From NCBI RefSeq assembly GCF_009696325.1, contig NZ_VUME01000003.1:1-64000 (forward strand): a DNA stretch of 64,000 bases, given 5' to 3'. The stretch comes from Collinsella sp. WCA1-178-WT-3 (M1) (GTDB lineage Bacteria; Actinomycetota; Coriobacteriia; Coriobacteriales; Coriobacteriaceae). The position numbers and the translations under genes are program-made. Positions 33,433 to 42,749 of this stretch are shown here, in pieces. Positions within the stretch are counted from its first letter, which is position 1. Each line of letters begins with the position of its first letter. The notes under the pieces are model-generated. The model searched no databases, was not told where the DNA came from, and worked only from the letters and a program-made list of their open reading frames with translations.

Positions 33433-36400
33433 TTAGCTCAGGCGGATGGCGCCGTTGCCCTGTAGCTCGGCAAGCAGGCGTGCGCGGAGCTGGGCAAGAT
33501 AAGCGTCAATATCGCTTTCGCTCTCCAGCTTTTTGCGCTCGCCCAGTTCGGCCAGGCGCAGCTTTTTAATCCTCTTGGGAGCAGGAGCGGGCTCAGGCTT
33601 TGCGATCGCCGGGGCGTCCTTGTCGTTGTCATTGATCGTGGTAACGATCTCACCGTTGGGCGTAACTTCCTTGTGGCGGCTCTCGCGCTGCTGACGGGCT
33701 TTCTCCTCATCGATAGCCTTATCGATGTTCTCGCATGCGCGATCGCAATACTCAATCAGCTGCTGCTTAAGCGCGGCAAGCTCGCTCGCCTTGGTGGCAG
33801 CGTGAACGCGGCTCTCAAACGACTTAGCCATACGGCCCGCGTCCTCGATGGCGCGCTCGGCCAGCTTGGCGTAGCCGTCCTGGCCCTGGGCATATTCGTG
33901 CACCTGGGCCATCTGTGCGGTTATGTCGTCCAGCATCTCCTTGCGCTTGGCATCGACCATCTGCTTATGGGCAGCCATGACGGGCTCCATCAGCTCGTGG
34001 AGCTCGCGGACCTCGCGGTATGGACGCGGATTCTTAAGAATCTGCTCGATGCGCTTGTTGGCCTCAACCGCCTGGGCGTTAGAGTCCATGTAGAAGCCCT
34101 CGTCCTTCATAAGGCCCATAAACTCAACGGCACTATCAAAAACGGGCTTTTGGCTCTCAAAGAAGAACACGACCTGGTCGTAGTCCTCTTTCCATTCGTC
34201 CAAATCGTCCTGCGCCTTTACAAAGGCATTGAAGAGCGTCTGGGCATCGTTCTGGTTGTCCAGCAGGCGCGTGGTCAGCGTAATGCCATCTTCCAGCACC
34301 TTTAGGCCCGGATACGGATAGGCCGGGGCCAGGCCCGTAAAGTTGTTGTTGGTGAGTTCCACGCACTCGCTCTTAAAGTCCTTAAGCGTTTCGACCACGG
34401 TGGCGGTAAGCTCGTCCTCGTTGGAAATCTCACGCTTGGCATCGAAGACCTCGCGCAGCACCCTGTTGACCTTCTTAATGAGTTCGTCGCTCATCTTAAC
34501 GCGCTCGCGTACCTGGGCCTTGTCGGCGTCCTTACGCAGGAAGGTAACCATACGCAGGTCGGTGGGGACAACATTGGCGCCGGCAGCCGTAATGGTCGCA
34601 CGCTGCGAGACCACCAGCTGCGCCACCACGTTGGCAATGTCGATTTCGCGCCAACCATAGGGGGCACCCTGGAACTTACGCTGCAGGTCGCCCATGGTCG
34701 TATTGAGCGACAGGCGCGTCTGGGCATGCAAAAAGTCCGCGACCTCCTTCTCGGCGCGGGCGTTCTGGGAGCTCTGGCCGTCGAGCGCCACCTGGTTGGC
34801 ACCGCGCAGCGTGGCGCGAATGTCCTCGTCGGTCTTGGCGGGGTCGGCGATGTAGTCGGCCTTGGTAAAGATGGCATCCGTCAGCTTTGACAGGGCCTGG
34901 TCAAACACATCGGCGGGCTTGGTGGCGCGAATGTTAACCATGGAACCATTCACAGCCACACGGGCATGCAGCACGGCCTCCTCCAGCAGTTTGGCTGCCT
35001 CTCGCTCAACGAAAGTAGCCTCTTTCATCTTTGCCTGGATAATCTGCTGAGTCGAAGGCGCCAGGGCCTCGGTGTTGATGGTCTTGCGGTACTTGCGGAT
35101 CTTAGCCACATTCTGCAGATCGTCGAAGTAGTCGATGTCGTCTGCCAGCACCACCAGCGCGATATTTGCCGACTTGACGGCGAGCTCGGCGTCGTCGGCA
35201 CGCGAGAGGTCATCTGCCACCGTGACTACGTTGAGCTTCATGCCGCCCTGGGCCACACCATAGACCGAGTCGTCTACATAGCGGTCGAAGGGAAAGTCGT
35301 TGGCGCCCACGCGCAGCTTGGTAGCCGTATAGATGCCGCTAAAGAGCGACTTTTTAATGCCCTCGATAATCAGGGCAGCATCTACCGGCGTCTCGCTGAT
35401 GGCGCGCGAGATATCCTGCTCCTCGTCGGTGAGGAAGTTGTACGCATCGCCCTGACGTGCCACGTAGTTTTCGCATACCAGGCGGTTAAGCGATTCCTTA
35501 ACGCGGTCCTTAAGGGCGGCCTTGTCCACATCCATGCCGTCGACCATAAGGATGGAGATGTTCTCGACGTTGGACTTGATGTAGTCGATATAGCGGATCA
35601 GGTACAGCAGCTTTAGGACCTTAACGTCCTCGGTCTTAAGACCATGGCCATCCTCGGCTGCGCGCTCGGCGCGCGTGACCACCTGGATCACGCCGTGCTC
35701 CAGGTCCTTGGCGATGGTATCGAAGAAGCGCCAGAACGGCACCAGGGCGCCTACCTCTTGGTCCTGAATGGCCTGGGCCGATTCCTGGAAGGCCGAGAGC
35801 ATGGAGCGCTCGCCCGTGGACATGTGCTTGGCCTTGACGCCGTGCTTGCGCACCTCGGTCATAACGTCGGGCAGTACCTTAAACTGATAGTTCACAAACG
35901 GGTAGCTGGCCGTAAAGTCGTTGCGGCTGGCATAGCCAATCAGGTCGCCGCGCGAACCGTCAAAGGAGAATACGTTTTTGAGCACGGTGCTCTGGGCCTC
36001 ATAGTCCTGCTGGAGCTTTGCCGAGGCGGCATCGTTCTTTTGCAGCACGCGGCGCTGGATGACCTCGTCCACGCTGGAGCTGGAGAGCGAAAGGCGCGTG
36101 TTAAAGCGGCCCTGAATCTTGGAGAAGTCGTCGCCCACGATCATGGCGACCTCGTCGATGGCCTCCTGGCTGGTCACCATGACCCATACGCGGCCACCGC
36201 AACGGCTGCCCAGCTCCTCGACGAGCGTCTGCAGCGACAGCATAAGGCTCGTGCTCATGTCGGCATCGGAGCCAATAAACTGACCCACCTCGTCGGCCAT
36301 GAACAGCAGGCGGAACTCGCCGCCGCACTCCTCGGCGCGTTTGTCGGCATACTGCTTGACCATCTTGGCAAAGGTGTCGGCAGCGATGGCATCGTCCTCG

Positions 36401-37092
36401 GTACCGTCGAACCAGTGGCGCGCGGCCTGCTCACTCATGCCCAGGACCTGTTGCAGGGCCTCGACGATGTCGTCCTCAAAGTAGCTGTAGCTCTCGCGGT
36501 CCTCGAGCCAGTTGCCGTGGTCAATGCTCTCGTAGGCAGCGCGGAACTCCTGCGTCTTACCCTTGCTGTCGATATGCTGCTCCAGGCGTGCGAGCTTTAG
36601 ATCCTCGCCAAAAAAGCCCAGGTGCTCAAAGAACACGCGCTCAAAGGCACGCAGCAGGGCCGTGCGCGAGGTGTCGCCCTCTTTCCACTGGCCACCCTTG
36701 CTGTCGATGTTAAACAGGATCGCCTCGGTGGGAACCTCGCAGCAACGACGAACCCTGGCGGCTACGATGGGATCGGAGATCTTGCCATCAAAGTAGTCGA
36801 CGGCGCGCTTGCCGGCAATCTCATCGTTTTGCAGCAGATACGAGAGCATCTTGAGGAAGTGCGATTTACCGGAGCCAAAGAAGCCGCTGATCCACACGCC
36901 CATGTTGTCGGTGGGAACGTCGAGCGCCTTATCGTACGCCTCGAAGAAGTGCGCAAAATGACCCTGCAGCTCGCGCGTCACCACGTACTCGTCAAGCTCC
37001 TGGCGCACCGATTCGTCGCTGGCGTCTTGCACCTTGACGACGCCGTTGATGGAACGGTTGATGTCCTTGGAAAACAGGTCTTGGATAATCAT
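33433..37092 (-). CDS. brxC: BREX P-loop ATPase BrxC
   Basis: 1219 aa. The N-terminal ATPase has Walker A SGFFGSGKSHFLKML (about residues 69-83) and the Walker-B-like LLFMADEVGQFIG (about 260-272), followed by long helical regions and a charged coiled-coil tail. Length and motifs match type 1 BrxC/PglY proteins, required for phage exclusion. The ATG at 37,092 follows brxB by nine bases. It ends 31 bp before pglX. Confidence 0.96.
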   Translation of the reverse strand: MIIQDLFSKDINRSINGVVKVQDASDESVRQELDEYVVTRELQGHFAHFFEAYDKALDVPTDNMGVWISGFFGSGKSHFLKMLSYLLQNDEIAGKRAVDYFDGKISDPIVAARVRRCCEVPTEAILFNIDSKGGQWKEGDTSRTALLRAFERVFFEHLGFFGEDLKLARLEQHIDSKGKTQEFRAAYESIDHGNWLEDRESYSYFEDDIVEALQQVLGMSEQAARHWFDGTEDDAIAADTFAKMVKQYADKRAEECGGEFRLLFMADEVGQFIGSDADMSTSLMLSLQTLVEELGSRCGGRVWVMVTSQEAIDEVAMIVGDDFSKIQGRFNTRLSLSSSSVDEVIQRRVLQKNDAASAKLQQDYEAQSTVLKNVFSFDGSRGDLIGYASRNDFTASYPFVNYQFKVLPDVMTEVRKHGVKAKHMSTGERSMLSAFQESAQAIQDQEVGALVPFWRFFDTIAKDLEHGVIQVVTRAERAAEDGHGLKTEDVKVLKLLYLIRYIDYIKSNVENISILMVDGMDVDKAALKDRVKESLNRLVCENYVARQGDAYNFLTDEEQDISRAISETPVDAALIIEGIKKSLFSGIYTATKLRVGANDFPFDRYVDDSVYGVAQGGMKLNVVTVADDLSRADDAELAVKSANIALVVLADDIDYFDDLQNVAKIRKYRKTINTEALAPSTQQIIQAKMKEATFVEREAAKLLEEAVLHARVAVNGSMVNIRATKPADVFDQALSKLTDAIFTKADYIADPAKTDEDIRATLRGANQVALDGQSSQNARAEKEVADFLHAQTRLSLNTTMGDLQRKFQGAPYGWREIDIANVVAQLVVSQRATITAAGANVVPTDLRMVTFLRKDADKAQVRERVKMSDELIKKVNRVLREVFDAKREISNEDELTATVVETLKDFKSECVELTNNNFTGLAPAYPYPGLKVLEDGITLTTRLLDNQNDAQTLFNAFVKAQDDLDEWKEDYDQVVFFFESQKPVFDSAVEFMGLMKDEGFYMDSNAQAVEANKRIEQILKNPRPYREVRELHELMEPVMAAHKQMVDAKRKEMLDDITAQMAQVHEYAQGQDGYAKLAERAIEDAGRMAKSFESRVHAATKASELAALKQQLIEYCDRACENIDKAIDEEKARQQRESRHKEVTPNGEIVTTINDNDKDAPAIAKPEPAPAPKRIKKLRLAELGERKKLESESDIDAYLAQLRARLLAELQGNGAIRLS

Positions 37093-37101
37093 CTGTCGCT
37101 C

Positions 37102-37725
37102 CTAAGAAATATCGAACGCGCGGTAATAGTTGCTGGCGTTCTCTTTGTTGAACAACTTGAGCTGGCGGCCATCAAAGCTGCCGGGATACATGACGACGAC
37201 GGGCACGGTGCCAAAATCGGCAAGCATGTCGTTGAGCAGGTTGTGCACGCGCAGTAGCGGAAAGACCTCGCCCACACCCGTGAGCAAGATCACGTCGCCG
37301 GGCTGATGCGGCTGGGTATGCTCCAAGAGGTACTGGGCAAAGCTCTTGGAGCTACAGGGCTTCTGGAGCTCTTTGATCTGGGCCTCCGAGCCGACCTTTG
37401 CCTCGCGCCGGGGAATCGCACGCAAAATACGGCGCTGCTCGCAGATATCGAGCATCACGTCGTACAGGTTAAAGACCTCCAGATTGCACGGCAGCTTGCC
37501 GGCCTGGGCATCTGCCACGAGCTCGTCCACATAGGCGCGGCACTCAAACTCCAGCGAAGGATCGTAGCAAAACGTATAGAAGCCAATCTCGTTACCGATG
37601 CCCTTGTTGGCCAAGAAATCCTGGTCTTGCAGGCGCTCGCGCAGCGCCTCGCGGCGATGGTCAAAGTCCTCATGTATGCGCTCGGCGCGGTTGCGCGGGC
37701 GAATGTGCGGTTGGTTTATTGCCAT
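37102..37725 (-). CDS. brxB: BREX protein BrxB (DUF1788)
   Basis: 207 aa; family features are EIGFYTFCYDPS (about 46-57), the NLYDVMLDI helix, ILLTGVGEVFPLLRVHNLLN (about 147-166), and VPVVVMYPGSFDGRQLKLF near the end. BrxB is a small core protein that interacts with PglZ. It begins two bases after the brxA stop. Confidence 0.94.
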   Translation of the reverse strand: MAINQPHIRPRNRAERIHEDFDHRREALRERLQDQDFLANKGIGNEIGFYTFCYDPSLEFECRAYVDELVADAQAGKLPCNLEVFNLYDVMLDICEQRRILRAIPRREAKVGSEAQIKELQKPCSSKSFAQYLLEHTQPHQPGDVILLTGVGEVFPLLRVHNLLNDMLADFGTVPVVVMYPGSFDGRQLKLFNKENASNYYRAFDIS

Positions 37726-37727
37726 GT

Positions 37728-38399
37728 CTACATCACCTGCCCGGTGAGTGCGGCCAGGGCGTCCCTGTCGCCCAGGTCGCGGATGGCCTGCTCTACATCG
37801 GGGTCGAGCAGCAGGGGCTGGAGCGCGTCGGTGCGCTGCGATGCCTTAAAACCGGCGCTACGCAAGATCTGGCGCAGGGTGCTTTTTATACGGCCCAGCG
37901 TAGCATCGGACCATTTGACGGCCTCGGCATGCTCAACCTGAAAACGGGTGACAAACGCGTTGAGGTCAACGTCGGTAAAGTTGTAGTCGAAGCTGGCCAT
38001 GCGCTCGCCAATCTCCACCTGGATGAGCTCGCGGACCATGGTGTAGCGGCACATCATGGCAAACAGGTTGGCCTGGGCAGCCTGATCGGGCATGCCGTTG
38101 GCGACAAGATCCATAATGCGCGTGACCGCTTGATCGGCGGTGTCTTTGTCGATACCGCGGGCAGAGCACTGCGTCTCGTCGAGCGATACGGCATCAAAGC
38201 GGCGCAGGCACACGCGGGCGCGGTCGGCCAGCATGCGCTCGGTGGGATACTGAAACAGGTTGTCGTGCTTAACGCGCGCGATGATCTCGTCGTCGCTCAC
38301 GCCATCAAGACGCAACGCGGCGACGATACGCATCTCGGGCAGCAAAAACTGCTCGCGCGTGAGCACGCCTCCCAGTGATATTTTTTCGGTGTTATCCAC
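37728..38399 (-). CDS. brxA: BREX protein BrxA (DUF1819)
   Basis: 223 aa, with the BrxA core TREQFLLPEMRIVAALRLDG and NLFQYPTERML followed by ACLRRFDA-like residues. Structures of homologues show DNA binding by a NusB-like helical fold. The GTG at 38,399 is preferred because GGAG lies about nine bases upstream; the 21-residue extension to 38,462 would run back through a hairpin. First of the six canonical BREX genes here, it lies 104 bp after the 356-aa gene. Confidence 0.92.
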   Translation of the reverse strand: MDNTEKISLGGVLTREQFLLPEMRIVAALRLDGVSDDEIIARVKHDNLFQYPTERMLADRARVCLRRFDAVSLDETQCSARGIDKDTADQAVTRIMDLVANGMPDQAAQANLFAMMCRYTMVRELIQVEIGERMASFDYNFTDVDLNAFVTRFQVEHAEAVKWSDATLGRIKSTLRQILRSAGFKASQRTDALQPLLLDPDVEQAIRDLGDRDALAALTGQVM

Positions 38400-38430
38400 A
38401 GGACACACTCCAAGGGTTCGGGCCTTTTTA

Positions 38431-38451
38431 TTTGCATCGGGGCGATGCAAA
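38431..38451 (-). other. Hairpin in the gap before brxA
   Basis: TTTGCATCG and CGATGCAAA form a perfect 9-bp stem with a 3-nt loop. On the minus strand it is followed by TAAAAAGG, not a T-run, so it is more likely an RNA processing or stability element than a terminator. Confidence 0.6.
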
Positions 38452-38503
38452 CATGCTTCCAATCATACCGTTTAAGTACGGGGTCGTGACGGTTGTTGCT
38501 GCC

Positions 38504-39574
38504 TTACTGCCCCAGCTCCTTAAGCGCTTGCAGCGACGCTGCGCGCGTCTCGGCGTAGGCAAGGCGCGCGTCGCTCAGCTGCTTATCGAGCTGATCGATC
38601 TGGCCGCTCATTTCCTTAATCTGCTTGCCGATTTCTTCAATCCTGGTAAACGCTTCCCAGTTGCGCTCGCCGGAAAGCTTTTGATACTCCCGACGTAATA
38701 CCAGCAGCTGGGTAAGCAGGGTTTCGCGCGACTTATCGAGTTCTTCCATCTTGTCGCGCGCAGTCTTTACCTCCCGCGCAATGCGCATCTTTTCCTGCTC
38801 CTTCGCCGAGGGATCGGGAGCAGCCTCCGATGCAGGTTCTGGCGTTTGCGCGGGCTCGGGCTCAGGCTCGGGCTCAGAAGAATCCTCAGGCCCAGACGCT
38901 GCTTCGGGCTCCGACTCGGGCTCGGGCTCGGGCTCAGACTCAGGCACAGGTTCCACTTCGGGCCCGGGCTCCACCTGGGGCTCAACAACCGCCCCTGCCT
39001 CGGGCTCCACAGGCAGCGGATCATCCATCTCCAAAAACGCGCAGATTCCCGGCTCCGTCGCTGGCCTTGCCTCGAGCACTGTGGCAACCACGCTGCTGCT
39101 CAGCATCGCGCTCTGCGAGCAAAGTACCGCTCGAAAGCGCCGCATAAGAAAGCCAAACCCGGAAATCTGCTGCGCCAGGCGCTCGTCATAGGCAACGCAA
39201 ATCGTATCCTCGCTTGTTTGCCGCACCGAAAGCCAATCGCCCACGCACATGAGCTGTACCAGCGTGATAGGCGTCAGGTCACCTTCAAAGAGCAGCTGCA
39301 GGCGGGGCGAAACATCGTCGCGGGGAACAACCAACTCAGTATGCTTCTCGAGCTCTTCTAGCGTGGTGCCGACGTACTGGCATAAATCGATGTTGCTCGG
39401 AACATCCGTAAAATGCTCGCGCGCACGGCTTAGGAGCCACTCGCTTTTGTCCGCGTTGATACGAACGCGCTTAAGAGCATGCGACGACCCGTCCCAGGTA
39501 ACATCGGAATGCTCCAAAAACAGCCAGCCGTCACAAAACAGCTCCATAGCAAAGATGGGAAAGGCTTTCTGCAT
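38504..39574 (-). CDS. 356-aa BREX-linked coiled-coil protein, unknown function
   Basis: The first 165 residues are paralogous to the start of the 896-aa protein: VTWDG (about 25-29), LVVPRDD, FEGDLTPITLVQLMCVGD, and TICVAYDERLAQQISGFGFLMRR in matching order. A Glu/Pro/Ser low-complexity bridge (about 190-255) is encoded by tandem GGCTCG-type repeats. The C-terminal 100 residues form a coiled coil (EVKTARDKMEELDKSRETLL onward). No enzymatic motif is visible. It lies two bases after the SNF2 helicase and 104 bp before brxA, and so is probably cotranscribed with BREX. Confidence 0.75.
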   Translation of the reverse strand: MQKAFPIFAMELFCDGWLFLEHSDVTWDGSSHALKRVRINADKSEWLLSRAREHFTDVPSNIDLCQYVGTTLEELEKHTELVVPRDDVSPRLQLLFEGDLTPITLVQLMCVGDWLSVRQTSEDTICVAYDERLAQQISGFGFLMRRFRAVLCSQSAMLSSSVVATVLEARPATEPGICAFLEMDDPLPVEPEAGAVVEPQVEPGPEVEPVPESEPEPEPESEPEAASGPEDSSEPEPEPEPAQTPEPASEAAPDPSAKEQEKMRIAREVKTARDKMEELDKSRETLLTQLLVLRREYQKLSGERNWEAFTRIEEIGKQIKEMSGQIDQLDKQLSDARLAYAETRAASLQALKELGQ

Positions 39575-39576
39575 CG

Positions 39577-41505
39577 TTACATCTCCTTGGGTTCTTGCAT
39601 ATCGTCCGCGACGCCTTGATCGCTAACCTCGCTCCGCTGGCCCTCGTCGTCAAACAGGCCCTTAAACACCAGCTCCAGATCACGCTCGTCGGTATAGCCG
39701 GGTTCCAGCGTGCCGCGGTCAATCGAGTCGAGCATGACCTGTTCCTTGTGCTGCAATCGCTCGTAAATGTTGCGGTCGAGCGACCAGGACCCGCCACGGC
39801 GTTCGTACACAGCGCGCAGGTAGTGGTACTGCGTGTACTGCTCTTGCGGCAGACCTAGGCGGTGAATGCGGTCTTTGGACTGCAGTAGGTGCACCAGGTT
39901 GTAGCTGCACTCAAAGTAGACGGCGTCGTGGCACACGCTGTGGAGCGAGACTGACTCGGCCAGTGTGTGCGGGTTGGTGACCAGCACGCTCGTCTCCCCC
40001 GCCTTAAACGAATCGATGATGCGGGCGCGCGTGGGCATATCGGTCGACCCACTGATGGCACGGGCCGTAATGCCGCGCTCGCGCAGCTCGTGCACCACAT
40101 TACGAATACTGCGCTTAAAGATGCACCACACGATGACTGACTTGCCCTGGGCTACCAGCGACGCGACCAGATCCAGGCAGGCGACCATCTTGGCTGTGGG
40201 CCGGTCATCCACCTGCAGACCTTCCAGTGCCTTGCCCGCCCCCGTCTGCACCTCGCCGTCAAACAGGTCGGCATAGTCGCCGGCGCTCAGGTCCTCGGCC
40301 AGCATGCGCGGATCGGACGAAAGCTGCAGCAGGCGAATGATCATCTCGAACGGCTCGCCCGAAAGCGTACGCAGCACCTTTTGGAACAGCTGCTGCTCCC
40401 AGCGTTCCACCGGCACATCGACCAGATGGTCCTCGTTGGCCTGGGGCACGCCCAACTGATGCTTATTGGTGCGGCAAAAGAACGGCGCGATGGACTCGTT
40501 GATATGCTCAACGTCATCCTCGCTCGTCGACTTAAGGGCATTGGCGCTCATGCCAAAGTACCAGTTGTAGTCGCGCGGCCACAGGCAATGGAGCAGGTTG
40601 TACAGGTCCTCAAACGAGTTGGGGATCGGCGTACCCGTGAGCGCGATAAAGTACGGCGCCGCCGCGGCAATCTGCACCGCACTCGCTGCGCGCTTGCCGC
40701 CCACACGCTTCACCTTGTGCACCTCGTCAAACACCACCAGGGCGCGATCGGCCGCAATGCGCGCGGCCGCCTCCCCCAGCGCGACCGACTCGTAGTTGAG
40801 CAGGATCATGTCGTAGCGCTTGTAGTCAAACAGCAGAGTGCTGTACTTGTCGCGCGTGGAACGACCGCGAAACTCGGGGTCGTGAAAGCACAGCGAACGC
40901 AGCGGGCGGTCGGCGCCAAAGCAGGCGGCCCACTCGTCGCGCCACGAGCCAAAAGCGTTTTTGGGCGAAAGCACGATGATGCGGTCGACCAGGTCGCGCT
41001 CGCGCAGGTACGCAAACGTGCCCAGGACCGAAGCCGTTTTGCCCGAACCGGGAACGGAGAAGTTGGCGCTGCGGCCCATGGCGCTCATAAAGAACGCGTC
41101 CCACAGCTGGCGGTCCTTAAGTGGGCGTTGCATCAGGGTGTCCTCGGCGCGGCAGAACTCATCAAAGCGATCGGCCACCGACTCATCGTGCGCCTTGATC
41201 AGCAGGCCCACGCGCGCCTTCTCGCGCAGATAGTCCTCACGTGCCGTAAGGCCTCGCAGCAAGTCCGGGTCCACCTGGCACTCCACACCAAAGCTTGCCG
41301 CCTGCTGCAGCAGCTCAACGATGCGCTTGGCGCCCGGGTCGTCAATCGCCAGCGGAAAGAGCACGTCCGCCTCTCGATAGCTCGGTGCATAGCGGCGCAG
41401 CGCCGAAAGCCGAATCTTCCAAACCGGCTCGCGACGCAGCTGCTCAACCGTCATGTCGAGCGGCACGACGGAAATGCCGTCGCTATACGAGAGGCGCAGT
41501 ATCAT
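39577..41505 (-). CDS. SNF2-family helicase 1 of the extended BREX locus
   Basis: 642 aa. Helicase motifs in order are PGSGKT (motif I, about residue 151), VFDEVHK (II, about 260), ALTGTPIPN (III), LVTNPHTLAESVSLH (V) and LLQSKDRIHRLG (VI), which indicate a DNA-translocating SF2/Snf2 ATPase. The N-terminal 130 residues are unique. It abuts the ParB-like gene (ATG directly next to the TAA) and precedes the 356-aa gene by two bases, so the three are almost certainly co-expressed. Standard type 1 BREX lacks this gene. Confidence 0.88.
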   Translation of the reverse strand: MILRLSYSDGISVVPLDMTVEQLRREPVWKIRLSALRRYAPSYREADVLFPLAIDDPGAKRIVELLQQAASFGVECQVDPDLLRGLTAREDYLREKARVGLLIKAHDESVADRFDEFCRAEDTLMQRPLKDRQLWDAFFMSAMGRSANFSVPGSGKTASVLGTFAYLRERDLVDRIIVLSPKNAFGSWRDEWAACFGADRPLRSLCFHDPEFRGRSTRDKYSTLLFDYKRYDMILLNYESVALGEAAARIAADRALVVFDEVHKVKRVGGKRAASAVQIAAAAPYFIALTGTPIPNSFEDLYNLLHCLWPRDYNWYFGMSANALKSTSEDDVEHINESIAPFFCRTNKHQLGVPQANEDHLVDVPVERWEQQLFQKVLRTLSGEPFEMIIRLLQLSSDPRMLAEDLSAGDYADLFDGEVQTGAGKALEGLQVDDRPTAKMVACLDLVASLVAQGKSVIVWCIFKRSIRNVVHELRERGITARAISGSTDMPTRARIIDSFKAGETSVLVTNPHTLAESVSLHSVCHDAVYFECSYNLVHLLQSKDRIHRLGLPQEQYTQYHYLRAVYERRGGSWSLDRNIYERLQHKEQVMLDSIDRGTLEPGYTDERDLELVFKGLFDDEGQRSEVSDQGVADDMQEPKEM

Positions 41506-42738
41506 TTAGGCTTCCTCGCCGCCCATCTTGTACGCAATCTTGTCTTTGATCATATGCACCCTTGCCTCGAGCTTGGCGACCTCGGCGGCGATATTGGCAA
41601 TCTCGTCCGCAGGCAGCAAGCCAAAGGTCGATTCCTCCACCTGATCAAGATCCCTGATGGCGCGAATGATCGAGAGCGAAGGCGACTTGAGGGCCTTGTT
41701 CATCTTGGTGGTGTTTTCGGCCGACTCCATAACCTCACGGAAGGCCGTCGCCAGTTGAACATCGTCGCGAATCTCGGCGATGTCGGTCGAGGTCACGATC
41801 TCTTTGTTCTTTAGGCGCTCGGCAACCTCAAAGGCCAGCTCGTTTTCGCGCTCGATAAAGCGGTCCGCATCGGGGCCTTCCAGAATCGGCTTCATCTTGC
41901 GGACAAAGCGCACGATGTCGCCCTGCGGCTCGGCAATCATGTTGGCGAAGACGATGTTTTTAACGTCTTCTTCCTGTTCGTCGCTCTTGCACTTTTTAAG
42001 GACGCCCTGTAGGTCGTTGATAACGCCGGCAACCTTGAGCTCGCGCGCCAGGTGGAACTGGTCCTTGGCGTTGGCAAACTCCAGGAACTCGTTCATATAG
42101 CGGGCTTTTACAATCTCCTTCTCGAGCTCCTTGGGCTCAACGCCAATGCACTGGGCGTACTCCTCCTTCGAGAGCAAGTTGGAGCTGATGATGTCGTTGT
42201 AGATGCCCACCAGGCGGTCGACCGGGTCGTAGCCGACCTTCTCTTCCTCGCCATGCTGGATCGAAAGCTCCAGCATCTTGATCTTCTTGGAATCGTTACC
42301 CAGACTCTCAGGCAAAATGACAGCCTCAAACCAGCCAAAACTTGGGTTTTCGGCGGCAAGACGACGCAGGCAGGTAAAGCGACGGTTGCCGTCGACGATC
42401 AGGCCGTCGGCCAGCACCACGCCGGGACGCTCTTGCGAACGCAGGGCAATGCTACGCTGCGTCTTTTCGATAGCATCCTTGTTGCTGTCGACGATAAAAC
42501 CCTCAATGATGTCGTTGCAGGCCGCGACGTCCAGCTCATTAAACGCACCCTCGCCATGTTCGGCCTTATAGCGGCTAATCCACGAGGCGATGCGGTCGTT
42601 CTGCACGTTGTAGCGCAACAACTCGAGCTTAATGCTGTAAACGGGATACATCTCGGGCTTGCCGTCAATCACGATCTTGTGGTTGGCACCGGTCGGCTTA
42701 ATGTTGACGCCGTCGCCGATCATCTCGAGCAGGTTCAT
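41506..42738 (-). CDS. ParB/Srx-like nuclease-fold protein
   Basis: 410 aa. The ParB-like core is near residues 45-140, with YNVQNDRIASWI and the signature VLADGLIVDGNRRFTCLRRL (about 108-127), resembling the GxxR box that binds nucleotide (CTP) in ParB-type proteins. A helical middle part with EEYAQCIGVEPKELEKEI may be the HTH. A helical C-terminus follows. It begins 11 bases after the large upstream gene and directly precedes helicase 1. It may load onto DNA and recruit the helicase (inference). Confidence 0.8.
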   Translation of the reverse strand: MNLLEMIGDGVNIKPTGANHKIVIDGKPEMYPVYSIKLELLRYNVQNDRIASWISRYKAEHGEGAFNELDVAACNDIIEGFIVDSNKDAIEKTQRSIALRSQERPGVVLADGLIVDGNRRFTCLRRLAAENPSFGWFEAVILPESLGNDSKKIKMLELSIQHGEEEKVGYDPVDRLVGIYNDIISSNLLSKEEYAQCIGVEPKELEKEIVKARYMNEFLEFANAKDQFHLARELKVAGVINDLQGVLKKCKSDEQEEDVKNIVFANMIAEPQGDIVRFVRKMKPILEGPDADRFIERENELAFEVAERLKNKEIVTSTDIAEIRDDVQLATAFREVMESAENTTKMNKALKSPSLSIIRAIRDLDQVEESTFGLLPADEIANIAAEVAKLEARVHMIKDKIAYKMGGEEA

Positions 42739-42749
42739 GTTGACTCCTC

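Noticed and set aside
31339-33465. 708-aa plus-strand ORF opposite pglX
   Set aside because: High GC creates long antisense frames; the minus frame has DPACGSG and NPPY motifs and an operon context.
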